64,000 nucleotides of DNA from Streptomyces sp. NRRL F-2664. Lineage in GTDB: Bacteria; Actinomycetota; Actinomycetes; Streptomycetales; Streptomycetaceae. The notes beneath the pieces are model-generated. The model made no database searches, was not told the DNA's origin, and was given only the letters and a program-made list of their open reading frames with translations. The position numbers and the translations under genes are program-made. Where the stretch lies: positions 15,582-79,581 of the forward strand of contig NZ_JOFX01000030.1 of NCBI RefSeq assembly GCF_000719345.1. The letters run 5' to 3'. This document shows positions 40,233 to 49,555 of this stretch, piece after piece. Position 1 is the stretch's first letter. Every line of letters starts with the position of its first letter.

Positions 40233-41444
40233 ATGGAGCACCGCATCGTCGTCCTCGGAGCCGGATACACCGGTGCCGTAGCCGCCGGCCGTCTCGCCAG
40301 GCGGCTGCACCGCGAGGACGTCCGGATCACCCTCGTCAACCCCGAGCCCGACTTCGTCGAGCGCGTCCGGCTGCACCAGCTGGCCGCCGGCCAGGAACTC
40401 CGGCCCCGGCCGTTGGACGCGATGTTCGCGGGGACGGGGGTGGCGGTGAAGCTCGCGAAGGTGACCGCCGTGGACGTGGACCGCAGGACGGTGTCGGTCT
40501 CCGCCACAGGCGCAGCGGACGCCGCCGAGCCGGAGGAACTGGAGTACGACACGCTGGTCTACGCCCTCGGCAGCGGCCGGCACGACGGGGGCGTCCCCGG
40601 TGCCGCCGAACACGCCCACGAGGTCTCCAGCCGCCCGGGCGCCCTCCGCCTGCGCGACCGCCTCGCCGCCCTGGGACCCGGCCGGCCCGTGGTCGTGGTC
40701 GGCGGCGGCCTGACAGGGCTGGAGGCCGCGACGGAGATCGCCGAGGCCCGCCCGGACCTCGACGTCTCCCTGGCCGCGGGCGGCGGCCTCGGCGACTGGC
40801 TGTCGGAGAAGGGCCGCGCCCACGTGCGCAGGACGGTGGACGGGCTCGGCGTCACGGTCCACGAGCACGCCGTGGTCGACGCGGTGGAGGCCGACCGCGT
40901 CACGACCGCCGACGGCCGGACCGTCCCCGCCGACGTCACCGTCTGGACCACCGGGTTCGCCGTCCACCCCATCGCCCTGGCCACCGCACTGGAAGTCACC
41001 GACGGCGGCCGGATCGTGGTCGACGCGACGATGCGCTCGGTCTCGCACCCGGACGTGTACGCCGTGGGTGACGCGGCGACGGCGACGGGCCCCGGCGGCA
41101 AGCCGCTGCGCATGTCCTGCGCCTCGGGCGTCCCGATGGCCTGGCAGGCCGCCGACGCGATCGCCGCGCGGCTCGCCGGCACCAAGGTCCCGCGCGTCCC
41201 CATCCGCTACTTCCAGCAGTGCATCTCCCTGGGGCGCAAGGGGGGCCTGATCCAGTTCGTCACCGCCGACGACCGGGCCGTCGACAGGGTCCTGACCGGC
41301 CGCGCGGCCGGCTTCTACAAGGAGCTGATCTGCAAGGGCGCGACCTGGGGCGTGGCCCATCCGACCGCGGGCCTGCCCACCCGGCGCCGCCGGGTCGCGC
41401 AGCAGCGGGCCGGGAGCCCCGCCCGGGCCCGGGCCGCGGCCTGA
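40233..41444 (+). CDS. NAD(P)H/FAD oxidoreductase (NDH-2-like), ECF41 partner
   Basis: A 403-residue flavoprotein of the pyridine-nucleotide-disulfide-oxidoreductase fold. FAD binding is seen in RIVVLGAGYTGAVAAGRLAR (about 4-23), NAD(P) binding in PVVVVGGGLTGLEAATEIAE (about 155-174) and the second FAD motif in HPDVYAVGDAATATG. There is no redox Cys pair. It resembles type II NADH dehydrogenase-like enzymes. It has an AGGAGC ribosome site and lies 135 bp after the ECF41 gene; the gap contains TGTCAGGAA, a possible ECF41 -35 element, though a matching -10 was not seen. Confidence 0.88.
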   Translation: MEHRIVVLGAGYTGAVAAGRLARRLHREDVRITLVNPEPDFVERVRLHQLAAGQELRPRPLDAMFAGTGVAVKLAKVTAVDVDRRTVSVSATGAADAAEPEELEYDTLVYALGSGRHDGGVPGAAEHAHEVSSRPGALRLRDRLAALGPGRPVVVVGGGLTGLEAATEIAEARPDLDVSLAAGGGLGDWLSEKGRAHVRRTVDGLGVTVHEHAVVDAVEADRVTTADGRTVPADVTVWTTGFAVHPIALATALEVTDGGRIVVDATMRSVSHPDVYAVGDAATATGPGGKPLRMSCASGVPMAWQAADAIAARLAGTKVPRVPIRYFQQCISLGRKGGLIQFVTADDRAVDRVLTGRAAGFYKELICKGATWGVAHPTAGLPTRRRRVAQQRAGSPARARAAA

Positions 41445-41708
41445 CCCCGCCGAGTCCACCCGCCACCGCCCACCCTCCGCGGCCTGCCTACCCCGTCCCG
41501 GCAGGGCCGCAGGCCCGGGTGGGCGGGGTGGGGCCGGCCGATGCGCCTCCGCCGCGGGCCGCCGCCGATACGTTCCGCCGGGTGGGGCCACGACCGCCGT
41601 GTCGGCGTGGGTGGGGGCGGCAGCGCCAGGAGGATGTTGGCCGACGCTGCCCGGGAGCTCCCGCGAGTACCGTGGGAAGGGCATCCGGGGCCGCACCGGC
41701 GGATGGGG

Positions 41709-42515
41709 ATGACAGGCGTGTCGACATCGAGTCACGAAACGTTCGGCGCACCCTGCTGGGTGAGCCTCATGGCCCACGACGTCGGCGCGGCCCAGGCCTT
41801 CTACAGTGCGGTCCTCGGCTGGCGGTTCGGCAACGACCGGCTCGGCGGGGGCTTCGCCGTCGGCTTCAGCGACGGGATCCCGGTGGCCGGCCTGGGTTCC
41901 ATGCCCGCCGGCGTCACGGTCCCGGTCGCCTGGACGCCGTACTTCGCCGTGGACGACGCCGACGTCACCGCCGCGCGCATTCTGGAGCGCAGCGGGACCG
42001 TCGCCGTCGGGCCGCTGGCCTTCGGTACGGGACGGGCGGCGCTCGCCGCCGACCTGGACGGTGCGGTCTTCGGGATCTGGCAGGGCGACGCCATCCCCGA
42101 CTGGGGCATGGGCGGCGAGGCCGCCCCCGCCTGGCTCGAACTGCGCACGCGCAACGCCTTCGACGCCGCCATCTTCTACGGCGAGGTCCTGGAATGGGCC
42201 TGCGCGCAGGCCGGCTGCTGCGAGGTCGCCTACATGGAGGAGGACAACCGCATCCTGCTGCGCCACGCAGACCGTACGGTGGCCCGCCTGCACGGCGGGA
42301 CGCTCGCCCAGGCCCCGGACCCGGACCTGCGGCCGCGCTGGCAGGTGCACTTCCGGGTGCCCGACCTCGAAACCGCGGTGAAGGCCGCGACCGGGCTCGG
42401 CGGCACCACCGTCTCCGTGACGGACAGTGGCGCGGACCCGTACGAGGTCACCCTGCGGGATCCCGAGGGCGCGCTGTTCGGGATCGTCGGACCGGCCGCT
42501 TCCGTTCCCTTCTGA
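41709..42515 (+). CDS. two-domain VOC (glyoxalase/bleomycin-resistance fold) protein
   Basis: A 268-residue protein with two VOC modules: about 15-130 (CWVSLMAHDVGAAQAFYSAVLGWRF...DLDGAVFGIWQGD) and about 145-265 (AWLELRTRNAFDAAIFYGEVLEWACAQAG...VTLRDPEGALFGIVG). Such double-VOC proteins are common in actinomycetes and most have no known substrate. Start choice among ATG 41703, ATG 41709 and GTG 41718 is uncertain; none has a strong ribosome site. Confidence 0.85.
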   Translation: MTGVSTSSHETFGAPCWVSLMAHDVGAAQAFYSAVLGWRFGNDRLGGGFAVGFSDGIPVAGLGSMPAGVTVPVAWTPYFAVDDADVTAARILERSGTVAVGPLAFGTGRAALAADLDGAVFGIWQGDAIPDWGMGGEAAPAWLELRTRNAFDAAIFYGEVLEWACAQAGCCEVAYMEEDNRILLRHADRTVARLHGGTLAQAPDPDLRPRWQVHFRVPDLETAVKAATGLGGTTVSVTDSGADPYEVTLRDPEGALFGIVGPAASVPF

Positions 42516-42730
42516 CCCCTCCCCCGCGCGCTCCCTCCCCCTCCGGACCACCCCTCCCCTGCCGGTCCCCCCTCCGCCCCGTCCTGGCGGACGGCTGGCA
42601 CGGCGTCACCTGGAGGGCCCAGCCCAACGGGCGCGACCGGTGACGGCCTGTGTCCAATGGCAGGGCATGGCTTTCCTGCCGCGCCCTGCACCTGCTCCGT
42701 CCTTGCCCGTCGTCCCCGGGAGTGCTTTCC

Positions 42731-44077
42731 ATGAGCGAGCCGTCCCCGTCACCCGGCGACCAGCCCGCCGCGGCGCCGGCTGCCCGCCCGCCCGCCGAGC
42801 GCGACGGGTCCCGCGGGGGGCGGATCGCGAAGAGCGCCGTCTCGGCGGTGCTGATCACGCTGACGTGCCTGCTCGTCCCGCTCTCGCTGCTCACCGTCTG
42901 GGTCCACGACATCGTCCTGGACACCGACCGGTACGTCTCGACGGTCCAGCCGCTCGCGTCGAACCCGGCGATCGAGGAGGCCGCCGTGGGCCGCATCACC
43001 AAGGCGGCCGACGTCCGCGTGGACGGCTCCCGGGTCACGGCCGACCTGGCGAAGTGGCTGGAGTCCCAGGGGCTGCCGCCGCGCGTGGGCGCCGCCGTCA
43101 AGGCGCTGGGTCCGCAACTGGACGCGGCGGCCGACCAGGTCGTCTCCAAGGTGGCGACCCGGTTCGTGGAGAGCGACCGCTTCGAGAACGTCTGGACGGC
43201 GGCCAACCGGGCCGCCCACAACGCCGTCGTGCACGCGCTCACCGGCAAGGGCCGCGGCGCGGTCGGCGTCGACGGAGGCACCGTCACCCTGGACGTCGGC
43301 GAGGCCGTCGACAAGGTGAAGGAGGAACTCGTGGCCGCCGGAGTCTCCCCGGCGTCCAAGATCCCTGAAGTCGACAAGCAGATGGTGCTGTTCCAGAACG
43401 ACAAGCTGGGGCAGATCAGGGGTGCGGTGCGGTTGCTCGACGTCCTCGGCAACTGGCTTCCCGTGCTCACCGTCGTGCTCGGCGCGGCCGGCGTCCTGCT
43501 GGCGCGGCGCCGCCGCCGGGCCCTGGTGACCACCGCCCTGTGCTCGGCCCTGGCCTGTCTGCTGGTCGCCGTCGTCCTGGCCGTGGGCCGCCGCTACTAC
43601 CTCGACCACCTGCCCCCGGAGGTCCAGTCCCCGGCCGCGGCGGCGGCCGTCTTCGACACGCTGGTGCGGTTCCTGCGGGTCAGCCTGCGGACCGCCATCG
43701 TCCTCGGGGTCGTGGTGGCGCTCGGCGCCTACCTGTCCGGAGCGGGACGGCTGCCGCGCGGGGTGCGCGGGCGGGCCGACCGTACGGCCGACTCGGCGGC
43801 CCGGTGGGGCGCCGGGCACGGGCTGCGCACCGGGGGCGCGGGCCGGTGGGTGGAGGCCCACCGCCACGCACTCACCCTGGGCGTGCTGCTCGTCATCGCG
43901 CTCGTGTTCGCGCTGTGGAACCACCCGACGGTGCTGACGGTGCTCCTGCTGGTGCTGATCCTGCTCGTGGTCCTCGCCGTACTGGCCCTGCTGGCGGCCG
44001 GCGGCCGCATCGCCGACGTGCCGGGCGCACCGGCGGGCCGCCCGGACCGCGGCCCGGGCGGCCCGGACCGCGGCTGA
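42731..44077 (+). CDS. integral membrane protein (paralogue of 56155-56982)
   Basis: A 448-residue membrane protein. Helix 1 (about 38-60) precedes a soluble, probably extracytoplasmic domain (about 62-235, DRYVSTVQPLASNPAIEEAAVGRITKAAD ... FQNDKLGQIRGAVRLLDVLGNWLPVL). Three helices follow in 236-340 (LTVVLGAAGVLLARRRRRALVTTALCSALACLLVAVVLAVGRR) and two more near the C-terminus (VLLVIALVFALWNHPTVLTVLLLVLILLVVLAVLALLAA). The PLA-NPA-E-A pattern also occurs in the shorter protein at 56155-56982. Function unknown. Confidence 0.8.
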   Translation: MSEPSPSPGDQPAAAPAARPPAERDGSRGGRIAKSAVSAVLITLTCLLVPLSLLTVWVHDIVLDTDRYVSTVQPLASNPAIEEAAVGRITKAADVRVDGSRVTADLAKWLESQGLPPRVGAAVKALGPQLDAAADQVVSKVATRFVESDRFENVWTAANRAAHNAVVHALTGKGRGAVGVDGGTVTLDVGEAVDKVKEELVAAGVSPASKIPEVDKQMVLFQNDKLGQIRGAVRLLDVLGNWLPVLTVVLGAAGVLLARRRRRALVTTALCSALACLLVAVVLAVGRRYYLDHLPPEVQSPAAAAAVFDTLVRFLRVSLRTAIVLGVVVALGAYLSGAGRLPRGVRGRADRTADSAARWGAGHGLRTGGAGRWVEAHRHALTLGVLLVIALVFALWNHPTVLTVLLLVLILLVVLAVLALLAAGGRIADVPGAPAGRPDRGPGGPDRG

Positions 44078-44103
44078 ACCGGCGGAGGGGCCGGGAAGTG
44101 AGC

Positions 44104-44499
44104 TCAGGCCAGGATCCTGGCCTTGGCCCGGTCGAACTCCTCCTGGCTGATGTCGCCCTTGTCCTTGAGCGCGGCGAGTTTGCCCAACTCGTCCGCGGAA
44201 CCGCCGCCACCCCTGCTTCCGGCGGCCTGCTGGACGTAGGAGCGGAAAGCCGCCTCGCTCTCCCTGATCTGCTTGGCGTCCCGTTCGTGCATGCTGCGGC
44301 CGCGCGCGATGACGTAGACGAACACGCCGATGAAGGGCACCAGCAGCACGAGGACCAGCCATCCCGCCTTCCCCCAGCCGTGCAGGCCGTGGTCACGGAA
44401 AATGTCCGTGATGATTTTGAAGAGCAGGAAGAACCACATGACCCACAGGAAGAACCACAGCATCGTCCAGAAGAGGTTGAGAAGTGGATAGTCGTCCAT
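44104..44499 (-). CDS. PLDc_N/SHOCT membrane protein
   Basis: A 131-residue protein. The first part has two aromatic-rich helices (LLNLFWTMLWFFLWVMWFFLLFKIITDIF and AGWLVLVLLVPFIGVFVYVIARG), the second part is cytoplasmic and ends in a SHOCT motif (DELGKLAALKDKGDISQEEFDRAKARIL). A common small actinobacterial protein, probably an oligomerising membrane anchor; role unknown. It has a GGAG ribosome site 6 nt upstream of the ATG. Confidence 0.88.
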   Translation of the reverse strand: MDDYPLLNLFWTMLWFFLWVMWFFLLFKIITDIFRDHGLHGWGKAGWLVLVLLVPFIGVFVYVIARGRSMHERDAKQIRESEAAFRSYVQQAAGSRGGGGSADELGKLAALKDKGDISQEEFDRAKARILA

Positions 44500-44671
44500 G
44501 CCCGACTCCGATCATGCACGTGGTATTCCATTGATACAGGCGGGTCCGCGGCTCCGCATGTGGAGCGAATGGCGCATCTTTTGCACCCGTGAGCGGGACG
44601 GGGCCACGATGGACGCATGAGATCGCCCCCTCGTTCGCGAGGGGGCTCGTTCCGCCGACGGGGAACAGCCG

Positions 44672-45355
44672 ATGGTGCTTGACCTGATCGTCATCGGACT
44701 GATGATCGCCCTCAATCCGCTGCCCATCATGGCCTTCGTGCTGGTGGTGTCCGCACCAGGGGGCGTGTGGAAGGGTCTCGCCTTCATCCTCGCCTGGCTG
44801 GGCTGCCTCGTCGTCGTGATCGCCCTGGTCCTGCTCGTCACCGGCGGCCAGCCTCCGCCGCCGCGCTCCCCGCCGTCCACCGCCGGCCTCGCGGTCCGAC
44901 TGGCCATCGGCATCGGGCTGGTGGCGTACGCCGAGCACCGGCGCCGGCGGCGCCCCGTGGCGGACGCCCCCCGGAAGCCGGCAGCGGCCCCGTCCGGCTC
45001 CCCCGAGGAGCCGGGCGCCCTCTCCCGGATGGACCAGACGTCCGCGTGGTCCGCGGCCGGGCTCGGGGTGCTCCTCCAGCCGTGGGGCATGGTCGGTGCG
45101 GCCGCCGCGACGGTCCTCCAGGCGGACCTGTCGGACAGCGCCACGTACGTGGCCCTGTTCGGCTTCTGCCTCCTCGCCACCTCCACCCTGCTGGCGATGG
45201 AGCTGTACATGGTGTTCGCCCCGGAGCGGGCCGCGCGGGTGCTGACGGGCATGAGGGCGTGGCTGTCGGACCACAAGGATCCGGCGATCGTGCTCGGCTG
45301 CCTCTTCCTCGGCGTGTGGCTGGTGGCCAGGAGCCTGTACGAGCTCACCCGCTGA
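44672..45355 (+). CDS. GAP-family (Sap-like) membrane protein
   Basis: A 227-residue, six-helix protein of the LysE-like GAP/Sap family: it starts LDLIVIGLMIALNPLPIMAFVLVVSAPGGVWKGLAFILAWLG and ends in a helix pair. The N-P-x-P motif in helix 1 and the hydrophilic loop (about 85-120) between two three-helix halves are typical. The mycobacterial homologue takes part in glycolipid export; the role in Streptomyces is unknown. Confidence 0.8.
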   Translation: MVLDLIVIGLMIALNPLPIMAFVLVVSAPGGVWKGLAFILAWLGCLVVVIALVLLVTGGQPPPPRSPPSTAGLAVRLAIGIGLVAYAEHRRRRRPVADAPRKPAAAPSGSPEEPGALSRMDQTSAWSAAGLGVLLQPWGMVGAAAATVLQADLSDSATYVALFGFCLLATSTLLAMELYMVFAPERAARVLTGMRAWLSDHKDPAIVLGCLFLGVWLVARSLYELTR

Positions 45356-45418
45356 CGGCGGCGCCGGTGCGGCGCAGCTCCGGTGGCCGGATGCGGCCGG
45401 TGCCGTTCTCCTGAAGGC

Positions 45419-45979
45419 ATGGAACGCAACGCCGTCCGCCGCCGCCGACGCGTCCTGCTGGGCCACTGCCTGCGCGCGACCGGCTCGGTGGTCCTGCTCA
45501 CGGCCCTGTACTACCTGGCGCCCCTGGAGGGCGGGTTCGGCGTCCTGACCGTCCTCACGCTCGTGCTGGGACTGCTCGCCTTCACCGTGCTGACGATCTG
45601 GCAGGTGCACGCCATCACCCGTGCGGAGTATCCGAGACTGAGTGCCCTTGAGGCGATGGCCACCGCCGTTCCGCTCTTCCTGGTGGTCTTCTCGGCCACG
45701 TACTTCATGCTCTCGGAGAGCATCCCGGCGACCTTCACGGAGCCCCTGAACCGCACGGACGCCCTCTACTTCACGGTCACGGTCTTCGCCACCGTGGGCT
45801 TCGGCGACATCGCCGCCACGACCGGCACCGGACGGGCGCTGGTCACCGTGCAGATGATCGCCGACCTGATCGTGGTGGGCGTGATCGCCAAGGCGCTGTT
45901 CGGCGCGATGAAGATCGGCATGCGCAGGCGGGGCGGTGCGGGACACCGGCCCCCGTTCGTGGACGACGGGGAGCTGTGA
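45419..45979 (+). CDS. two-helix potassium channel
   Basis: A 186-residue protein. Two N-terminal helices (about 14-60) are followed by a pore module: helix, pore loop with selectivity filter ATVGFGD (about 140-146) and inner helix VQMIADLIVVGVIAKALFGAMKI. No RCK or ligand-binding domain follows. It forms tetrameric K+ channels by family knowledge. GAAGG ribosome site. Confidence 0.9.
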   Translation: MERNAVRRRRRVLLGHCLRATGSVVLLTALYYLAPLEGGFGVLTVLTLVLGLLAFTVLTIWQVHAITRAEYPRLSALEAMATAVPLFLVVFSATYFMLSESIPATFTEPLNRTDALYFTVTVFATVGFGDIAATTGTGRALVTVQMIADLIVVGVIAKALFGAMKIGMRRRGGAGHRPPFVDDGEL

Positions 45980-46007
45980 CCGCCCGCCGGCCGGCCGCGG
46001 ACGCCGA

Positions 46008-46037
46008 AAGGCCCCGCCCTGGACCGGGCGGGGCCTT
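46008..46037. terminator. bidirectional terminator
   Basis: A 12-bp stem AAGGCCCCGCCC / GGGCGGGGCCTT with a 6-nt loop. It lies between the K+ channel gene and the convergent lipoprotein gene. Confidence 0.88.
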
Positions 46038-46055
46038 GGGGCGTGGACGGGCCGG

Positions 46056-46490
46056 TCAGGACGGGCACTTCAGCCCGGAGGAGGCGGCGGTCGTGGCCTG
46101 GTCCAGTTGCTGGATCTGGGGCTGGAGCTGGGTGAGGGCGTCCTTGCCGGTGGTGTCGCCCGGCAGGTCCTGGTAGCCCTTCTTGAGGTTCTCGGCCGCC
46201 GACTGGACCGCCTGGCGCTCCGCGTCCCTCATCTTGTTCGCGTTCTCCTTGACGTCCTCCCAGTCCTCCTGGACGGCGTCGTAGGCGTCCTTGAGCTGGT
46301 CCTTGGTCGCGACGGCGGGATTGAGGGCCTTCAGCTTGGCGTTGTCGGCCTTCAGCGCGTTCAGGTCGGTGCACAGGTCGGCCGCGGCCTCGGTGGCCTC
46401 CTCGGCAGGGGAGGAACTGTCGTCGGAGCACGCGCTCAGGCCGAACACCGCGCTCAGGCAGAGGACACCGATCACCGGGAAACGCTTCAT
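46056..46490 (-). CDS. small lipoprotein
   Basis: A 144-residue protein with a lipoprotein signal (MKRFPVIGVLCLSAVFGLSAC, lipobox LSAC, Cys21) and a helical mature part rich in Ala, Lys, Gln and Asp (LNALKADNAKLKALNPAVATKDQLKDAY). The Cys pair CTDL...LKCPS could form a disulfide. Function unknown; it would be anchored on the outer face of the membrane. Confidence 0.85.
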   Translation of the reverse strand: MKRFPVIGVLCLSAVFGLSACSDDSSSPAEEATEAAADLCTDLNALKADNAKLKALNPAVATKDQLKDAYDAVQEDWEDVKENANKMRDAERQAVQSAAENLKKGYQDLPGDTTGKDALTQLQPQIQQLDQATTAASSGLKCPS

Positions 46491-46621
46491 GGAGGGGCCT
46501 TCCTCGATCAGGGCAAAGCAGGCGTAGGGGACCATCCGGTCCTACGACAAGCTATGCATATCCGGATACGGTACGCATCCGCACCGATCCGCACCGCACC
46601 CGGCATACGGTCCCGGTGGCG

Positions 46622-47998
46622 CTAGGCAGCGGGCTGGATGTTCTGGTTCAGGTGGAAGAGGTTGTCCGGGTCGTACGTCCGCTTGACCTCGGCCAGCCGG
46701 TCGTAGTTCCCCTTGTAGTTGGCCCTGATCCGGCCCTGGTCGTCCTCGGCCATGAAGTTGATGTAGCCGCCCTCCTCGGAGTGCGGGGCGGTGGCCTCGT
46801 AGTAGTCGCGGACCCAGGCGATGTTCGCGTCGTTGTCCGCCGGGTCCGGCCACATGCCGGCGATGACGGTGGCGAAGGACGCGTCGCGGTAGGCGAAGGC
46901 CGTCTCGTCGGGTCCGACGCGGTGGCAGGCCCCGTTGATCGGGTAGATGTGGACCGTCGAGTTCACCGCCGGCAGCTTCGGGCCGTGCGCCAGGTGCGCC
47001 TCGATCGCGGAGTCGCTGAGCCCGGTCACGAAATTGGCCTTCCAGTAGTGCTGGAGACCGGGCGGTACGAGTGCGTCGAAGGCGCTGTTGAGCGCCGGGT
47101 ACGGCATCGGGCCGACATGCTCGGCGATCACCGGGGCGAAGTCGTGGAAGGGCTGGAGCGCCTTCTCGCCCTCGTCCGTCGGCCCGGCCCAGCACGCCAC
47201 GATCAGGGCGAACGGTTCGCCGTGGCGGTCCGCCGGGATGAAGGGCAGCGGCGGGGCGATCTGGAAGGCCGGGAAGCCGCCGAGCTGCTCGGGGGCGTCG
47301 GCGATGTACTCGGCGAAGGACCGCAGCACGGTGGCCGCGTCGTCCAGCTCGAAGAGCATCGGCCCGCCGTAGACGTCCTTGACGGGACTGAGCCGGTACA
47401 CGAAGGAGGTCACCGCACCGAAGTTCCCGCCGCCGCCGCGCAGCGCCCAGAAGAGGTCCGGATGCTCCTCCTCGCTCGCCACGAGCAGTCGGCCGTCCGC
47501 CGTCACCACGTCCGCCGAGACCAGGTTGTCGCAGCTCAGGCCCAGCCCCCGGCACAGGTAGCCGATGCCGCCGCCGAGGGTGAGCCCGCCGATGCCGGTG
47601 GTGGAGATGATGCCGCCGGTGGTCGCGAGCCCGAAGGCGTGCGTGGCCGCGTTGAGGTCGCCCCAGGTCGCGCCGCCCTCCGCCCGCGCGATGCGGCGCG
47701 CCGGGTCGACGTGCACCCCGCGCATCCCGGAGAGGTCGGCGACCACGCCGTCGTCGCAGGTGCCGAAACCGGGCACGCTGTGGCCGCCGCCGCGGACGGC
47801 GAGGTCCAGCGCGTTCTCCCGGGCGAATTCGACCGCGGCCATGACGTCACCGGCGTTGGCGCACCGTACGACGACCGCCGGCCGCCGGTCGATCATGGCG
47901 TTGTTGACCGCACGCGCCTGCGCGTAACCGTCGTCGTCGGGGGTGACGACCGCCCCGCGCACCCGTTCCCGCAGCCGGTCGATCGCGAGCTTGCCCAT
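46622..47998 (-). CDS. BBE-type FAD-linked oxidoreductase
   Basis: A 458-residue flavoenzyme of the VAO/berberine-bridge family. The FAD-binding part (about 30-210) shows RPAVVVRCANAGDVMAAVEFARE, the FAD-linking His in VRGGGHSVPGFG, the loop YLCRGLGLSCDNLVSADVV (Cys possibly a second FAD link) and LFWALRGGGGNFGAVTSF. The C-terminus YDPDNLFHLNQNI is the BBE motif. It oxidises alcohols, sugars or natural products; substrate unknown. ATG 47998 is better spaced from GAGGAG than ATG 48004. It follows the small ABM-like gene by 74 bp. Confidence 0.92.
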   Translation of the reverse strand: MGKLAIDRLRERVRGAVVTPDDDGYAQARAVNNAMIDRRPAVVVRCANAGDVMAAVEFARENALDLAVRGGGHSVPGFGTCDDGVVADLSGMRGVHVDPARRIARAEGGATWGDLNAATHAFGLATTGGIISTTGIGGLTLGGGIGYLCRGLGLSCDNLVSADVVTADGRLLVASEEEHPDLFWALRGGGGNFGAVTSFVYRLSPVKDVYGGPMLFELDDAATVLRSFAEYIADAPEQLGGFPAFQIAPPLPFIPADRHGEPFALIVACWAGPTDEGEKALQPFHDFAPVIAEHVGPMPYPALNSAFDALVPPGLQHYWKANFVTGLSDSAIEAHLAHGPKLPAVNSTVHIYPINGACHRVGPDETAFAYRDASFATVIAGMWPDPADNDANIAWVRDYYEATAPHSEEGGYINFMAEDDQGRIRANYKGNYDRLAEVKRTYDPDNLFHLNQNIQPAA

Positions 47999-48072
47999 GA
48001 CCATCGCTCCTCGTCCTCGTACCTCGCTCCGGCGCACGCGCCGCGGCGCGGCGCGTGCGCCGGGTGCTGCCC

Positions 48073-48372
48073 CTAGGGCCCCAGGTGGCTGAAGCCCACC
48101 TCGAAGTGCTCGACGGCCACGACCTGCTGGCCTTCCCGCCGGGCGGTCTCCTCGCGGATCCGGTCGGCGAGTTCCTCGCTGTCGCGCATGCTCCGCTCGT
48201 CCTCCCACAGCGTCAGCGACCTGGCCTCCCCGGTGGCGCGGTCGACCAGGTAGTAGACGCCCCGGAATCCCGGTGCGTCCTGGACGCGGCGGACGATCTC
48301 CTCCGACAGCGCACCCAGGTCGCCCTCCGCGGGGACGGGTGATCCCTGGTAGGTGCTCAGCCTCGCGAACAT
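48073..48372 (-). CDS. small dimeric alpha/beta-barrel (ABM-like) protein
   Basis: A 99-residue protein: MFARLSTYQGSPVPAEGDLGALSEEIVRRVQDAPGFRGVYYLVDRATGEARSLTLWEDERSMRDSEELADRIREE. The pattern beta-helix-beta-beta-helix-beta with GFRGVYYLVD and LWEDERSM is that of antibiotic-biosynthesis-monooxygenase-like proteins. AGGAAGGA ribosome site. Placed just upstream of the BBE oxidoreductase on the same strand, so a shared pathway is possible. Confidence 0.75.
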   Translation of the reverse strand: MFARLSTYQGSPVPAEGDLGALSEEIVRRVQDAPGFRGVYYLVDRATGEARSLTLWEDERSMRDSEELADRIREETARREGQQVVAVEHFEVGFSHLGP

Positions 48373-48527
48373 CAACGGCAGTCCTTCCTGGCCCGGCCGC
48401 CGTCGGGGGACAGGCAGCTCCACGACCAGCGTCCTCCGGCAGGCCGCGCCGCGCATGCCGGAGCGGCGCGACAATGGTGGCGGGGGGACGCGTCTGCCGG
48501 TGCCGTTGCGGAGAGGCGGGACGTCGA

Positions 48528-49268
48528 GTGGCGTACATAGCTGTGACCGCCCTGAGCCATGCGGGGCTGCTCCGCGAGCACAACGAGGACAGCCTCGCCA
48601 TCGGGCCGTGGACACTGTGCGGGACCGTGACGCAGAACCCCCAGACCCTGGTGTTCCCCTTCGGCAGGCCGCTCGTCGTCGCCGTCGCCGACGGCCTCGG
48701 CGGACAGCCGGCCGGGGAAGTGGCCAGCGAGCTCGTGGTGCGCCAGCTGTCCTCGCTCGGCCCCTCCCTGGACGGGACGCAGGCCGTCGCGGACGCGCTG
48801 GACCTGTGCAACGACGCGGTGTACTCGGCCGCCGACGGCCGGCCGGACCTGACCGCCATGGGGACCACGGTCGCGGGCGCCCTGGTCCTCTCGGAGTCGC
48901 TGCTGGCCTTCAACGTCGGCGACAGCAAGGTCTTCCACGCGGCGCGTGACGGCCTGCGCCAGGTGAGCGTGGACGACAGCCCGCCACCGGCGCCCGGGCA
49001 CCGCACCACCTCCGCCGTCACGCAGGTGCTCGGCGGCAGCCGCGGGCGCAGCGCCATCACCCCGCACATCGCGGCGTGTCCCCTGGCGGAGGGCGACCGC
49101 TACCTGGTGTGCAGCGACGGGCTGACCGACCCGGTGCCGCCGGACACGATCGAGGAACTGCTGCGGGTGCACGACGACGGCAGGGCGGCCTTCGAGCTGT
49201 GGAAGGCCGCGATCGACGCCGGGGGGCCCGACAACATCACGCTCGCGCTCGTCCGCATCGGCGCCTGA
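48528..49268 (+). CDS. PP2C-type Ser/Thr phosphatase
   Basis: A 246-residue metal-dependent phosphatase with all key motifs: [23 protein letters not shown] (metal Asp), [29 protein letters not shown] and [10 protein letters not shown]. It is a stand-alone catalytic domain. GTG 48528 follows GAGAGGCGGG. No kinase gene is adjacent, so the partner is unknown. Confidence 0.92.
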   Translation: MAYIAVTALSHAGLLREHNEDSLAIGPWTLCGTVTQNPQTLVFPFGRPLVVAVADGLGGQPAGEVASELVVRQLSSLGPSLDGTQAVADALDLCNDAVYSAADGRPDLTAMGTTVAGALVLSESLLAFNVGDSKVFHAARDGLRQVSVDDSPPPAPGHRTTSAVTQVLGGSRGRSAITPHIAACPLAEGDRYLVCSDGLTDPVPPDTIEELLRVHDDGRAAFELWKAAIDAGGPDNITLALVRIGA

Positions 49269-49379
49269 TGCACCCGGGCCGTTCGAGGGCGTGCCCGTGC
49301 TATTTCCGGACCGGAAATCGAATGGCGCAACACCGGAACAAGGGAAGCGAAATGTTCTCCCGGCCCACCGCATTCCCCT

Positions 49380-49555
49380 GTGCTACGGTGACGGGAGTTG
49401 CGGTTGTGGTCCCCAAAAAGCTTACAAGTGCCCTCACCCGATGGTCTGGTGAGTGCACTTTTCATTTCCGGTTCAGATTTCCGGTCGGGGCAATCATCTC
49501 GGCGACGCCGGGTTCGCACAGTGCGGCCCGGGCATGGCCCCAAAGGAGAACGCGC
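49380..49555 (+). promoter_or_regulatory. cold-shock leader (copy 2)
   Basis: GTGCTACGGT (49380-49389, -10-like TACGGT) followed by GTTGCGGTTGTGGTCCCC and AAAAAG (49397-49420), nearly the same as in the first cold-shock gene. A large hairpin AGTGC..CTCACC / GGTGAG..GCACT follows (about 49427-49458). The 5' part of the gap (49269-49379) holds no gene. Confidence 0.6.
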
